Shown here: piece after piece, positions 41,044-50,381 of the stretch
Numbering within the stretch: position 1 is the stretch's first letter
Layout of the letters: every line of letters begins with the position of its first letter
Source of the DNA: JADZAI01 sp047602465
GTDB lineage: Bacteria > Pseudomonadota > Alphaproteobacteria > Micropepsales > Micropepsaceae
Direction: 5' to 3'
NCBI GenBank assembly: GCA_047602465.1
Contig: JASGHF010000001.1
Span: 1,984,001-2,048,000 of the forward strand
DNA: 64,000 nucleotides
Position numbers and translations under genes: made by a program
Notes under the pieces: generated by a model
Database searches by the model: none
What the model was told of the DNA's origin: nothing
What the model saw: the letters and a program-made list of their open reading frames with translations, nothing else

Positions 41044-42339
41044 ATGACCCATTTTTCGCCGCGCGAAATCGTCTCCGAGCTTGATCGCTTCATCGTCGGG
41101 CAGGCCGCCGCCAAACGGGCCGTGGCCATTGCGCTCCGCAATCGCTGGCGGCGTCAGCAGCTGCCCGAGGCGCTGCGCCAGGAAGTGACCCCGAAAAACA
41201 TCCTCATGATCGGGCCAACCGGTTGCGGCAAAACGGAAATTTCCCGCCGTCTGGCCCGCCTCGCCGAGGCGCCGTTCCTGAAAGTGGAAGCCACCAAGTT
41301 CACCGAGGTCGGCTATGTCGGCCGTGACGTGGAACAGATCGTGCGCGACCTCGTGGAAGTCGCCATCGGTCTGGTGAAGGAGGCCAAGCGCAAGGATGTG
41401 CGCGTGCGCGCCGAAAAGGCGGCCGAGGACCGTGTGCTGGAGGCGCTGGTCGGAGCGGGCGCATCGGAAGCCACGCGCGAGGCCTTCCGCCGCAAGCTGC
41501 GCGCCGGCGAGATGGACGACAAGGAAATCGAGATCGACACGGCGGAGCAGGGCGGGGGCTTTCCGCTGGAAATCCCCGGCCAGCCGGGCGGCCTCGTCAA
41601 TCTCCAGGAGGCGCTGGGCAAGGCGCTGGGCGGCCGGCGCAAGAAGCGCCGCGTCACCGTGAAGGAGTCGAACCCCCTTCTCCTCGCCGAGGAAAGCGAC
41701 AAGCTGCTCGACACCGACGAGGTCACCCGCGATGCGGTGCGCCTCACCGAGAATGACGGCATCGTCTTCCTGGACGAGATCGACAAGATCTGCGCCCGCT
41801 CCGAGGCGCGCGGCGCGGATGTGTCACGCGAAGGCGTGCAGCGCGATCTGCTGCCGCTGATCGAAGGCACCACCGTCGCCACCAAGCACGGTCCGGTGAA
41901 GACCGACCATATTCTCTTCATCGCGTCCGGCGCGTTCCATTTCGCCAAGCCCAGCGATCTGTTGCCCGAACTTCAGGGCCGCCTGCCAATCCGCGTGGAG
42001 CTGGCGGGCCTCACGCGCGACGATCTCCGTTCGATCCTGACCGAGCCGGAGGCCAGCCTCGTCACCCAGTACGAGGCGATGCTGGCGACCGAGAAGGTCA
42101 CGCTGACCTTCACCGAGGACGGCATCGACGCGCTCGCCGATGTCGCCGCCGAAGTGAACGCCAGCGTCGAGAATATCGGGGCGCGCCGTCTCCAGACCGT
42201 TCTGGAGCGCGTGCTGGAGGACATCTCCTTCGCCGCCGCCGACAAGGCGGGCGAGACGCTGACCATCGACGGCGCTTACGTGCGTGAGAAGATCGGCACG
42301 CTGGCCAAGAACACCGATCTCTCGAAGTTCATCCTTTAA
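41044..42339 (+). CDS. hslU: ATP-dependent protease HslU, ATPase subunit
   Basis: 431 residues. Walker A GPTGCGKT (57-64), Walker B FLDEIDKI, an I-domain in the middle (about 110-230) and the C-terminal DLSKFIL tail that docks into HslV. It unfolds substrates and feeds HslV. Only 42 bases lie between the IS end and the ATG, so transcription may now start in or near the IS rather than from hslV. Confidence 0.97.
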   Translation: MTHFSPREIVSELDRFIVGQAAAKRAVAIALRNRWRRQQLPEALRQEVTPKNILMIGPTGCGKTEISRRLARLAEAPFLKVEATKFTEVGYVGRDVEQIVRDLVEVAIGLVKEAKRKDVRVRAEKAAEDRVLEALVGAGASEATREAFRRKLRAGEMDDKEIEIDTAEQGGGFPLEIPGQPGGLVNLQEALGKALGGRRKKRRVTVKESNPLLLAEESDKLLDTDEVTRDAVRLTENDGIVFLDEIDKICARSEARGADVSREGVQRDLLPLIEGTTVATKHGPVKTDHILFIASGAFHFAKPSDLLPELQGRLPIRVELAGLTRDDLRSILTEPEASLVTQYEAMLATEKVTLTFTEDGIDALADVAAEVNASVENIGARRLQTVLERVLEDISFAAADKAGETLTIDGAYVREKIGTLAKNTDLSKFIL

Positions 42340-42384
42340 GGCGAGGCTTGTGCAGCAAGCGGGGGCTGTGATGGGGTCGGGCAC

Positions 42385-44106
42385 ATGAGTCTGACCCCGA
42401 TCTCCCTCCTCGCGGCACTTCTTCTCGCGGCCTGCGGCGAGGCCGCTGCACCGGCCGCCGTCACCGTTTCCGCACCTCAGCCCGTCACCGGCTGGAAGGG
42501 CGGGGCGATGGTCGCCGCCGCCAATCCGATGGCGGTGGAGGCGGGGCTGGAGATCCTGCGCAAGGGCGGCAGCGCCGTCGATGCGGCGCTCGCCGTTCAG
42601 ACCGTTCTCGGCCTTGTCGAGCCGCAATCCTCCGGCCTCGGCGGCGGCGCGTTCCTCATCCACTATGATGCGAAGACCGGCGCCGTCACCGCCTATGACG
42701 GCCGCGAAACTGCGCCCGCCGGCGCGCGGCCGGACATGTTCCTCAGCGACGGCAAGCCGATGCCGTTCCCGGACGCCGTCACCAGCGGCGATTCCATCGG
42801 CACGCCCGGCCTAGTGTCGCTCCTGCTCCTCGCTCACGCCGATCACGGCAAGCTCACCGTCGCCGACGACTTCGCCCCGGCCGTGAAACTCGCCTCCGCA
42901 GGCTTCCCGGCGCCCAAGCGCATGGCCGCCGCCGCCCCGCTATCCGCCGGTTTCTACGGCCCGATGACGGGTGACGCCGCCGCCTATCTCTTCCCCGGCG
43001 GCACGCCCATCGCGGCGGGCCAGACCATCCTCAACCCCGCCTATGCCGACACGCTCACCCGCATCGCCAATGAAGGCGCGAAGGGTTTCTATGAAGGCCC
43101 GGTCGCCGAGGCGATGGTCGCGGCGGCCCGCGCCGGCAACCGCCCCGGCACACTCAGCCTTGAGGATCTGAAAGGCTTCAAGGCCCGCAAACTCGACGCG
43201 TTGTGCGGCCCCTATCGCGCGCTGCTCGTCTGCGGCATGGGGCCGCCGTCGTCCGGCGGCCTTGCGGTGCTGCAGACGCTCGGCCTGCTCGGGCGCTTCG
43301 ACATGGCGGCCCACAAGGGCGACGCCACCGGCTGGCACCTGCTGATCGAGGCCGAGCGCCTCGCCTATGCCGACCGCGACACATACGCCGCCGACGATAC
43401 CGCCGTGCCGGTTCCGGTCGCCGGCCTGCTCGATCCCGCCTATCTCGCGGAACGTGCAAAACTCATCTCGCCCGACAAGGCGATGACCGAGGCCACCGCC
43501 GGCACGCCGCCCGGCGCGCCGAAATGGGCGCAGCAACTGGCCGACTATGCTCACGGCACCTCGCATTTCGTTGTGGTCGATGCGAGCGGCAATGTCGTCT
43601 CGATGACCACGACGATCGAGGGCATCTACGGCTCGCAGCGCATGGCCGCCGGGTTCTTCCTCAACAACGAGATGACCGACTTCGCCTTTCACCCGGCGGG
43701 CGATGACGGCACGCCCATCGCCAACGCCGTCGCCCCTGGAAAACGCCCGCGCTCGTCGATGTCGCCGACCATCGTCTTCAGGGACGGCCAGTTCCTGCTC
43801 GCCGTCGGTTCGCCCGGCGGCTCCTCGATCATCGGCTATGTTCTGAAAAGCCTCGTCGCGATGCTCGACTGGGGCATGGAGCCGCAAGCCGCCTTGGCCC
43901 TGCCCAATGTCGTGGCGCGCGGCACGCCGTCGGTGGAAGCCGGCTTCGATCCGGCGCTGCGCGAGGCGTTGAGCGCGATGGGTCAACAGATGCGCGATGC
44001 GCCGCCGGGCGAAGGCTCGGGCCTTCACGCCATCATGGTGATGCCCGATGGCACGCTGAAGGGCGGGGCCGATCCGCGCCGCGAGGGTCTGGCCGCCACG
44101 CCCTGA
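42385..44106 (+). CDS. ggt: Gamma-glutamyltransferase (lipoprotein)
   Basis: 573 residues. A lipobox (LAAC) ends the signal, so the precursor is probably a lipoprotein. The autoprocessing nucleophile Thr392 is in HGTSHFVVVD, and substrate motifs GLGGGAFLIHYD, TTTIEG and GSPGGS are conserved. GGT matures into large and small chains and transfers or hydrolyses gamma-glutamyl groups (glutathione) in the periplasm. It lies 45 bases after hslU. Confidence 0.93.
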   Translation: MSLTPISLLAALLLAACGEAAAPAAVTVSAPQPVTGWKGGAMVAAANPMAVEAGLEILRKGGSAVDAALAVQTVLGLVEPQSSGLGGGAFLIHYDAKTGAVTAYDGRETAPAGARPDMFLSDGKPMPFPDAVTSGDSIGTPGLVSLLLLAHADHGKLTVADDFAPAVKLASAGFPAPKRMAAAAPLSAGFYGPMTGDAAAYLFPGGTPIAAGQTILNPAYADTLTRIANEGAKGFYEGPVAEAMVAAARAGNRPGTLSLEDLKGFKARKLDALCGPYRALLVCGMGPPSSGGLAVLQTLGLLGRFDMAAHKGDATGWHLLIEAERLAYADRDTYAADDTAVPVPVAGLLDPAYLAERAKLISPDKAMTEATAGTPPGAPKWAQQLADYAHGTSHFVVVDASGNVVSMTTTIEGIYGSQRMAAGFFLNNEMTDFAFHPAGDDGTPIANAVAPGKRPRSSMSPTIVFRDGQFLLAVGSPGGSSIIGYVLKSLVAMLDWGMEPQAALALPNVVARGTPSVEAGFDPALREALSAMGQQMRDAPPGEGSGLHAIMVMPDGTLKGGADPRREGLAATP

Positions 44107-44202
44107 GGTTGACCTTGCGTCAAGCCCAAGGGCTGACAGGGCGGGGGCGGGGGGCTATAAGCCCGGACCGCTTCGGGGGCCATGACAAGAGGACAACCCG
44201 CC

Positions 44203-44628
44203 ATGATCCGCAGCCTGACCGTTCTCGCGTTCGCCGCCGCCTTCGCCGCGCCCGCCCTCGCCTTCGACAACACGACCTGCAAATCGTTCCTGGCCGGCAC
44301 GTGGGAAACCGACGTCGCCACCGATATGGGCGGCCGCCCCGGACGCATCGCCTCGCGCGCCATCTATGCGCCCGGCGGCGCGTTCAGCGCGATCATCAGC
44401 ATTTTCCCCGAAGGTCTCGCGACCGAGACCCAGACGCTCGCCGGCACCTGGGACGCCGCCCCCGGCCCCTCCAGCGACAGTTGCAACGCCAGCGTCGCCA
44501 CCGGCGGGCGCGACCAGATCGACACGGTCCTCATCGTCCTCGACCTCAACACGATCCGCACCGAGGACGGCGCCACCGCCCGCCGCGTGCCGGCCGCCGG
44601 CATCCGCGCCGCCTCGATAGCGCCCTGA
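44203..44628 (+). CDS. Small secreted protein, tandem paralogue A
   Basis: 141 residues from ATG 44203 (an upstream ATG would spoil the signal peptide). The signal ends PALA; the mature protein begins FDNTTCKSFLAGTWETDV followed by DMGG. It is related to the next gene (FDN-x2-CK-x-FL-x-G-[ST]-W...DMGG). It has two Cys and looks like a single small beta-barrel, perhaps a lipocalin-like fold. Function unknown. Confidence 0.6.
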   Translation: MIRSLTVLAFAAAFAAPALAFDNTTCKSFLAGTWETDVATDMGGRPGRIASRAIYAPGGAFSAIISIFPEGLATETQTLAGTWDAAPGPSSDSCNASVATGGRDQIDTVLIVLDLNTIRTEDGATARRVPAAGIRAASIAP

Positions 44629-44698
44629 CGGCGTTGGCGTTAGGCTGACCGCCGGAAGCGGCGCATTTCCGCGCCGACAGACGTTCGAGGACACATCC

Positions 44699-45091
44699 AT
44701 GAAGCTGATCGCCGCTGCGGCTCTGGCCGTGGCTTTCGCCGCGCCCGCCAGCGCCTTCGACAATGCCGACTGCAAGGCGTTCCTCACCGGCTCGTGGACG
44801 CTGGAGACCGAACAGGACATGGGCGGCACGAAGGCGAAGATCGAGGCCCATTCGACCTACAGCGCAGACGGCACCTTCACCCAGACCATGACCATGACGG
44901 CGGAAGGCGCGCCGCCGCAGAGCCTGGCCCGCGAGGGCAACTGGGACGCCGGCCCGGGATCGAAGCCCGACACCTGCCTCGCCAGGCTGACGCCGAAAGG
45001 CGAACCGGAAAGCGCACTGGAGCTGACCGTCGTGGACGGCGACACCGTCGCGACGCCGGACGGCCTGCAGTCGAAGCGCGCCACGGACTGA
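44699..45091 (+). CDS. Small secreted protein, tandem paralogue B
   Basis: 130 residues with a signal peptide ending PASA. FDNADCKAFLTGSWTLETEQDMGG repeats the motif of the upstream gene in almost the same spacing; later NWDAGPGSKPDTC aligns with TWDAAPGPSSDSC of its neighbour. The pair therefore arose by duplication. A 70-base gap holding a CGGCGC-ATTTCC-GCGCCG hairpin separates them. Function unknown. Confidence 0.65.
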   Translation: MKLIAAAALAVAFAAPASAFDNADCKAFLTGSWTLETEQDMGGTKAKIEAHSTYSADGTFTQTMTMTAEGAPPQSLAREGNWDAGPGSKPDTCLARLTPKGEPESALELTVVDGDTVATPDGLQSKRATD

Positions 45092-45113
45092 CGCTGCGGC
45101 GAGGCGCACAAGA

Positions 45114-45144
45114 AAAAGGCCCGCGTTCGTCACGCGGGCCTTTT
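45114..45144. terminator. Bidirectional terminator
   Basis: AAAAGGCCCGCG-TTCGTCA-CGCGGGCCTTTT, a perfect 12-bp stem with runs of A/T at both ends, between the convergent secreted-protein and M13 peptidase genes. Confidence 0.9.
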
Positions 45145-45164
45145 CAGTTCAGGCGATCGTCAGA

Positions 45165-47207
45165 TCACCAGATCTTCACGCGCTTTTCCGGCGCGATGAA
45201 CATCTTGGCGTCGGCCGGGATCGAGAACGCGGCGTACCAGTCGTCGACATTCGGCACGACGCCGTTGACGCGATAACGCGCCGGGCTGTGCGGGTCGGAG
45301 AGAACCTGGTTGCGCAGGGTCTCGTCGCGGTATTTCGAGCGCCACACCTGGCCCCAGCCGAGGAAGAAGCGCTGCAGGCCGGTGAAGCCGTCGATCACTT
45401 CCGGTTCAGCGCCGTTCAGCGAGATCTTGTAGGCCTCGAGGCCGACTTCAACGCCGCCGAGATCGCCGATGTTCTCGCCCATCGTCAGATCGCCGTTGAC
45501 CTTGATGCCGGGCAGCGGCTCGAACGCGCCGTACTGCGCGCCCAGCGCCGCAACGCGCTCCTTGAACTTCGCCTCGTCATCGGGCGTCCACCAGTTGCGG
45601 AGGATGCCGTCGGCGTCGGTCTTGGAGCCCTGGTCGTCGAAACCGTGGCCCATCTCGTGACCGATCACGCCGCCGATGCCGCCATAATTGATGGCCGGGT
45701 CAGCGTTCAGGTCGAAGAACGGCGCCTGCAGGATCGCGGCCGGGAAGACGATCTCGTTGAACGGGGGGTTGTAGTAGGCGTTCACCGTCTGGGGCGACAT
45801 GAGCCACTCATCCTTGTCGACCGGCTGGTCGAGGCGGGCGGCATAGCGGTTCCACTCATAGACGGCCGAGCGCTTGGCGTTGCCCAGCGCGTCGTCGACC
45901 TTCACGTCGAGGGCCGAGTAGTCGCGCCACTTGTCGGGATAGCCGATCTTCGGACGGAAAGCGGCCAGCTTCTTCAGGGCTTCGGCCTTGGTCGCTTCGC
46001 TCATCCAGGGCAGGTTCTCGATGCGCTTCTTGTAGGCGGCTCGCAGGTTCTCAACCAGCTTCAGCATCTCCGCCTTGGCTTCCGGCGGGAAGTACTTGGC
46101 GACGTAGAGCTGGCCGACGGCTTCGCCGAGCGAACCGTTGAGCGCGCTGATGGCGCGCTTCCAGCGCGGACGCTGTTCCTTCTGGCCGGTCAGCGTGGCC
46201 GCGAAAGCGAAGGCTTCGTCATCGAAGGCCTTGGGCAGAACCGCAGCATAGGCCGAGAGATAGTTATAGGTCAGATAGGCCTTCCAGGTGTCGACCGGGG
46301 TGTTGCGGAACACCTTGGAGAGCTTCTGGATGGCGTCGGCCTCGTTCGCGACATAGCGGTCGAAGCTCGGGATGCCCAGCACGTCGAAGCTTTCAGCCCA
46401 GGGATATTCCGGCGCGAAGGCGATCAGTTCGGCGCGGCTCTTGGGGTTGTACATGGCGACCGGATCACGGCGCTTCGCCATCTCCCAGCTGTCCTGCGCG
46501 ATGGCGGTTTCCAGCGCCATGATGTCGGCGGCGTGCTTCTCGGCGTCGGCATAGCCGGCGAGCGTCAGCATCTTGCCGATATGCGCCTGATAGGCGGCGC
46601 GGATGTCCTTGAACTGCTGGTCCTCGCGGAAATAGTAGTCCTTCTCCGGCAGACCCAGGCCCGACTGGTAGATGTCGATCGTGTAGATGCCGGGGTTCTT
46701 GGAATCGACGCCGGGCGAGATCGCCACCGGGCCGCCCGGCATGCCGGGGGTCGCCATGATCTTGGCGATGTCTTCATACGTCGCCGCGGCGGCGATGGTG
46801 TCGAGGTCGGGCTTCGCGGCGTCCAGGCCCTTCTGCTCGATCAGGTCGGTGTTGAGGAAGGCGTTGTAGAAATCGCCGACCTTCTGGCCGGCCGAGCCGG
46901 GCTCGTGCTGGGCCTTGGCGTTCTCTTCGACCGTCGCCTGGACGTCGGCTTCGGCCTTGTCGCGCAGGATCGTGAACGAGCCGTAATTGGTCTTGTCGGC
47001 CGGGATCTCGGTGTTCTTGATCCAGGTGCCGCCGACATATTCGAAGAAGTCGTCGCCCGGCTTCACCGACGTATCCATGCCGGCCGTGTCGAAACCCCAG
47101 GCGCCGATGGTCGGCTTGCCGTCGGCGGCGTAGGAGGCGAAGCCCGCAGCAAGGGCGAGCGCGAAAGCGGAGGCGGCCATGGAGGCGCGGTGGCGAAGAG
47201 AAGACAT
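45165..47207 (-). CDS. M13-family metallopeptidase (neprilysin/PepO-like)
   Basis: 680 residues from ATG 47207, giving a signal peptide (ending GFASYAAD). The zinc motif HEMGH is at residues 517-521 (GGVIGHEMGHGFDDQGSK), with the third ligand Glu in ENIGDLGGVEVGLEAYK and the C-terminal W of KRVKIW typical of M13. Secreted or periplasmic oligopeptidase. Confidence 0.95.
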   Translation of the reverse strand: MSSLRHRASMAASAFALALAAGFASYAADGKPTIGAWGFDTAGMDTSVKPGDDFFEYVGGTWIKNTEIPADKTNYGSFTILRDKAEADVQATVEENAKAQHEPGSAGQKVGDFYNAFLNTDLIEQKGLDAAKPDLDTIAAAATYEDIAKIMATPGMPGGPVAISPGVDSKNPGIYTIDIYQSGLGLPEKDYYFREDQQFKDIRAAYQAHIGKMLTLAGYADAEKHAADIMALETAIAQDSWEMAKRRDPVAMYNPKSRAELIAFAPEYPWAESFDVLGIPSFDRYVANEADAIQKLSKVFRNTPVDTWKAYLTYNYLSAYAAVLPKAFDDEAFAFAATLTGQKEQRPRWKRAISALNGSLGEAVGQLYVAKYFPPEAKAEMLKLVENLRAAYKKRIENLPWMSEATKAEALKKLAAFRPKIGYPDKWRDYSALDVKVDDALGNAKRSAVYEWNRYAARLDQPVDKDEWLMSPQTVNAYYNPPFNEIVFPAAILQAPFFDLNADPAINYGGIGGVIGHEMGHGFDDQGSKTDADGILRNWWTPDDEAKFKERVAALGAQYGAFEPLPGIKVNGDLTMGENIGDLGGVEVGLEAYKISLNGAEPEVIDGFTGLQRFFLGWGQVWRSKYRDETLRNQVLSDPHSPARYRVNGVVPNVDDWYAAFSIPADAKMFIAPEKRVKIW

Positions 47208-47272
47208 GCTGTTTTCTGGATCCTTCAAGGAGAAACCTTGGGGTGACGCTCTAGCCCTTCGCGATAAGGGAA

Positions 47273-48937
47273 TCAAAGCCCATCCGGGCGAGCCGGATCA
47301 CAGAGTCGCGACAAGGGGCTCAGGGCGCCGGGGCAGGGGCGGCCGGAGGCCCCACCCTGAACGCCGCCCGCGCACGCACCTGCCTGTCTGACGTCGAATC
47401 GTCGAAATAGGCGCGGATTCTCATAGTCGCCCGGCTCGTCGGGGGCGCGGAACGTCTCGGTGCCCGACGACGCCCCGTCGGTATAGTCATAGGTCAGGTA
47501 ACCATCGTCGCCCGCGCGGGCGAGGGCGAACCAGTCCTTCTTGTTGCCGGGCATCGAGTTGAAGCTGACCGTGATCGTCGCGCCCGGCGCATAGGTAAGG
47601 GCGTCCAGCACCAGGTTCACCGGCGGGGCCGGCAACACCTCGAGAGGGAGGCGCGCCTGAACGGTGCGGTCCGAGGTGAGGTCGTCGAAATAGACGCGGA
47701 TCTCGTAGGCGCCGGGCTTCATCAGCGGCTTGAGGTCGAGCGAGCCGGCCTCCGCGCCGTCGGTATAGGTGTACGAGATATATTCGCCGTCCGAGGCGCC
47801 GGCCTCGGCGGTCGCGATCCAGTCCTTCTGGTTGCCGGGAAGCCCCGCGAAGGAAACCCGCAAGGGGCTGCCTTCATAGAGCGTCGTCGCCGCCGGCGTC
47901 AGGGTGATCGGCAGGGCCGGCGTGATGGTCAACGGCGCGGAGAAGCGGATGACGTCCGACTTGTTGCGCTCCAGGTCGTTGCCGAAGAACAGGCGCACTT
48001 CGTAATTGCCGGGCTTCATCACGCCGCGCAGCGTGATGTCGGCCTCCTTGCGGCCGCGCAGATATTCGTAGCGCAGTTCGCCATAGCCGGGCGATCCGGC
48101 TTCCGCGATGGCGACATAGTCGTTGTTGCCGCCCGGCATGTTGACGACGCGCAGCGGAATCGCGCGGCCGACCGGATAGCTGTCCTGCTGCAGGATCACG
48201 CGCGCATCGCCCGTCTCGATCTCCGCAGGTGTCGGGCGCGGCGGGGTCGGCGTCCCGGTGTCGGGTTCCTTGGCGTTGGTGGTGGTGGAACTGACGGCCA
48301 CCGGCGAGCCTGCGCCGGTTTCCGACATCGCGGCGCGCTGGTCGTTGTTCTGCAGAAGCACGATGGCGCCGATCACCAGCACGGTTGCCGCGGCCGCGCC
48401 GCCATAGGCGAAAAGGCGCGAGGCCCGCGTGGATGAGGCCTTCACCACGCCGGCGTTCGATTTTGCGAGCGGATCGATGCGCGTGACCGGGGCCGTGGCG
48501 TTCGATGCGGACGCGGTGCTTTCACGCGCCACGGTCTCGCCGCCGATCGTCGCGCTTTCCGCAACGCCCGACCCGGCGGCCGTCACGCCCGCGCCGCTCA
48601 GCGCCATCAACAGGGCGCGGCGCTTCTTGTCGGGCGGCGTTTCGTCGAAGGCTTCGACGGGATTGTCCAGCGGCAGCAATGCGGGCGGAATTTCATCCGG
48701 GATCGCAAGCGGCTCCAGGAGAACCGGGACGATCGTCCTGCCGCCGGCGCGCGCCACGGTGATCGTTTCGGCCGTGCGGGCGTTCGCCAACGCAGCGCGC
48801 GAGACAAAAAACACAAGAACGGAGCTGCCGGGATCGGCGGTTACGCCAAGACCCTGCAACAGCGCGGCGATGCGCGCCGCATCGGCGTCGTCGTGGAACA
48901 GGGCGACGCCCGCCCGGGCGGTCAGGTCATCGGTCAT
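47273..48937 (-). CDS. TIR-like membrane protein with three beta-sandwich repeats; frameshift near its 3' end
   Basis: 554 residues as read. An N-terminal reduced TIR-like domain (VALFHDDADAARIAALL, VLVFFVSRAALANARTAET) is followed by one membrane helix (AYGGAAAATVLVIGAIVLL, about 190-210) and three repeats of about 105 residues (GNxxDWxAxAxAG, then YxYxDGAxxG and KPGxYEIRxYFDD), reminiscent of SKICH-like DWIGL domains. In repeat 3 the frame breaks: an extra base near 47419 turns DYE-IRAYFDDSTSD into NPRLFRR. Restoring it gives a stop at 47320-47322. Either a recent mutation or a sequencing error. It is downstream of the TIR-Sel1 gene. Confidence 0.7.
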   Translation of the reverse strand: MTDDLTARAGVALFHDDADAARIAALLQGLGVTADPGSSVLVFFVSRAALANARTAETITVARAGGRTIVPVLLEPLAIPDEIPPALLPLDNPVEAFDETPPDKKRRALLMALSGAGVTAAGSGVAESATIGGETVARESTASASNATAPVTRIDPLAKSNAGVVKASSTRASRLFAYGGAAAATVLVIGAIVLLQNNDQRAAMSETGAGSPVAVSSTTTNAKEPDTGTPTPPRPTPAEIETGDARVILQQDSYPVGRAIPLRVVNMPGGNNDYVAIAEAGSPGYGELRYEYLRGRKEADITLRGVMKPGNYEVRLFFGNDLERNKSDVIRFSAPLTITPALPITLTPAATTLYEGSPLRVSFAGLPGNQKDWIATAEAGASDGEYISYTYTDGAEAGSLDLKPLMKPGAYEIRVYFDDLTSDRTVQARLPLEVLPAPPVNLVLDALTYAPGATITVSFNSMPGNKKDWFALARAGDDGYLTYDYTDGASSGTETFRAPDEPGDYENPRLFRRFDVRQAGACAGGVQGGASGRPCPGALSPLSRLCDPARPDGL

Positions 48938-48945
48938 GTTTCAGC

Positions 48946-50301
48946 TCAGGGCGATACGCCGAGGCGCTTCAGCGAATTCAGCGCCTCTTCCTTGATTTCG
49001 GCATCTTCCGACTGCGCGGCGGCGCGGCGGTAATAGGCGATGGCGGCGCCGGAATTCTTCTCGATGCCGATGCCCTGCTCCAGCACGCGGGCATAGTTGA
49101 TCATCGCGCGCACATCGCCGAGATCGGCGGCGCGGCGATAGAGTTCGGCGGCGCGCGCATCGTCCTCCGGCACGCCGCGGCCCAGCGCATAGGCAGCGCC
49201 TAGACGGTTCATCGCCGGCGGATAATTCTGGTCGGACGAGGCGGTCAGCCAGCGGATCGCCTTGGCGATGTCGTACTCAACCAGCTCGCCGTCCTGATAC
49301 ATCATGCCGAGATAGAACTGGGCGATGGCGCAGCCGCCTTCCGCCGAGCGCATCACGGCCTGCGCCGCGCCATTGCCGTCGACCGTCACGCCGCAGCCGC
49401 GCTGCTTGAGCCAGCCCTGGTTGAAGACGGCGCGCCAGCTTCCCTTGGCGCCCGCCTGTTCGCAGGCCGCATAGGCCGGGGCGAGGCCGCGCGGATCGCC
49501 GCCGCCGGTGCAGGCCTTGTTGGCGGAGAGACATTGCAGCGTCAGCGCATCGCGGTCGCCCGCGTCGGCCGCCCGCTTCAATGCCTCCATCCCCACCTGC
49601 GCCTCGGCGGCGCCGAGCAATGCGGGGGCGGAGGCGAGACACCATTGCTCCGCCGGAATATCGAGCTTCGCCGTCGCGCCGCCGATGACGCCCGTGCCGA
49701 ACAGCGCCGCGGCGGCGGCCGCGACAACGGCCAGCGCAACGCCGCCGATGACCAGCGGCGACAGGCCTTTGCGCGTTGCGGGGGCCGGAGCCGGGGCAGA
49801 CGCCGGACGCAACGGGGGCGACGGCGGCGATGCCGCGACAGCCGGCGCGGGCGTATCGGCGCGCGGTTCGGAGCGCACGCCGAAACCCTGAAGGGCGCGC
49901 ATGATCTGGTCGACCGGGTCGCCCTCCGCGCCCGGCCAGGCATCGACCGTGTGCCGCGTCTGCAATGTCAGAACCAGCCGGTCGGGCAGATCGTCGGGAA
50001 TCCGCAGCGCCTCGACCAGCACCGGAATGATCGGCCGCTTCAGCGTGCGCGCCGCCGAGACCTCGTCAAAGCAACGGTCTGAAGCGAGCGATTCCTTCGA
50101 GGCGAAGAACACCACCGCTTTCGCGCGCCGCATATTGCGGGTGATGGTTTCCTCCCACAGCGCGCCGCCGGGGATGTTCTTGTCGAACCATACCTTGACG
50201 CCCCGCGCCTTCAGCGCATCGAGCAGCGGCACCACGGCGGCGGCATCGCGGCGCGAGTAGGAGGCGGCGATATCGATGTCGTCGGCGGGGTCGGCGCTCA
50301 C
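48946..50301 (-). CDS. TIR-domain membrane protein with C-terminal Sel1 repeats
   Basis: 451 residues. TIR domain at about 8-145 (DIDIAASYSRRDAAAVVPLL, ARGVKVWFDKNIPGGALWEE, AKAVVFFASKESLASDRCFDE). A Pro/Ala-rich linker and a membrane helix (LVIGGVALAVVAAAAAALFG, about 180-205) precede Sel1-like repeats (AIAQFYLGMMYQDGELVEYD, MNRLGAAYALGRGVPEDDAR, AMINYARVLEQGIGIEKNSG). TIR would be cytoplasmic and the repeats periplasmic. It starts the two-gene TIR operon (8 bases to the next gene). Possible sensor or signalling role; unknown. Confidence 0.8.
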   Translation of the reverse strand: MSADPADDIDIAASYSRRDAAAVVPLLDALKARGVKVWFDKNIPGGALWEETITRNMRRAKAVVFFASKESLASDRCFDEVSAARTLKRPIIPVLVEALRIPDDLPDRLVLTLQTRHTVDAWPGAEGDPVDQIMRALQGFGVRSEPRADTPAPAVAASPPSPPLRPASAPAPAPATRKGLSPLVIGGVALAVVAAAAAALFGTGVIGGATAKLDIPAEQWCLASAPALLGAAEAQVGMEALKRAADAGDRDALTLQCLSANKACTGGGDPRGLAPAYAACEQAGAKGSWRAVFNQGWLKQRGCGVTVDGNGAAQAVMRSAEGGCAIAQFYLGMMYQDGELVEYDIAKAIRWLTASSDQNYPPAMNRLGAAYALGRGVPEDDARAAELYRRAADLGDVRAMINYARVLEQGIGIEKNSGAAIAYYRRAAAQSEDAEIKEEALNSLKRLGVSP

Positions 50302-50381
50302 GGGGCAGGGATCCTTGTCACGGGGCGGAGAATGGCGGAGCGGGCGCGCTTTCTCAAATCCTTGTGGCGCGGCACTGCGCC

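Noticed and set aside
45288..47246. Plus-strand open frame of 652 codons
   Set aside because: Antisense to the M13 peptidase gene, which has all its zinc ligands.
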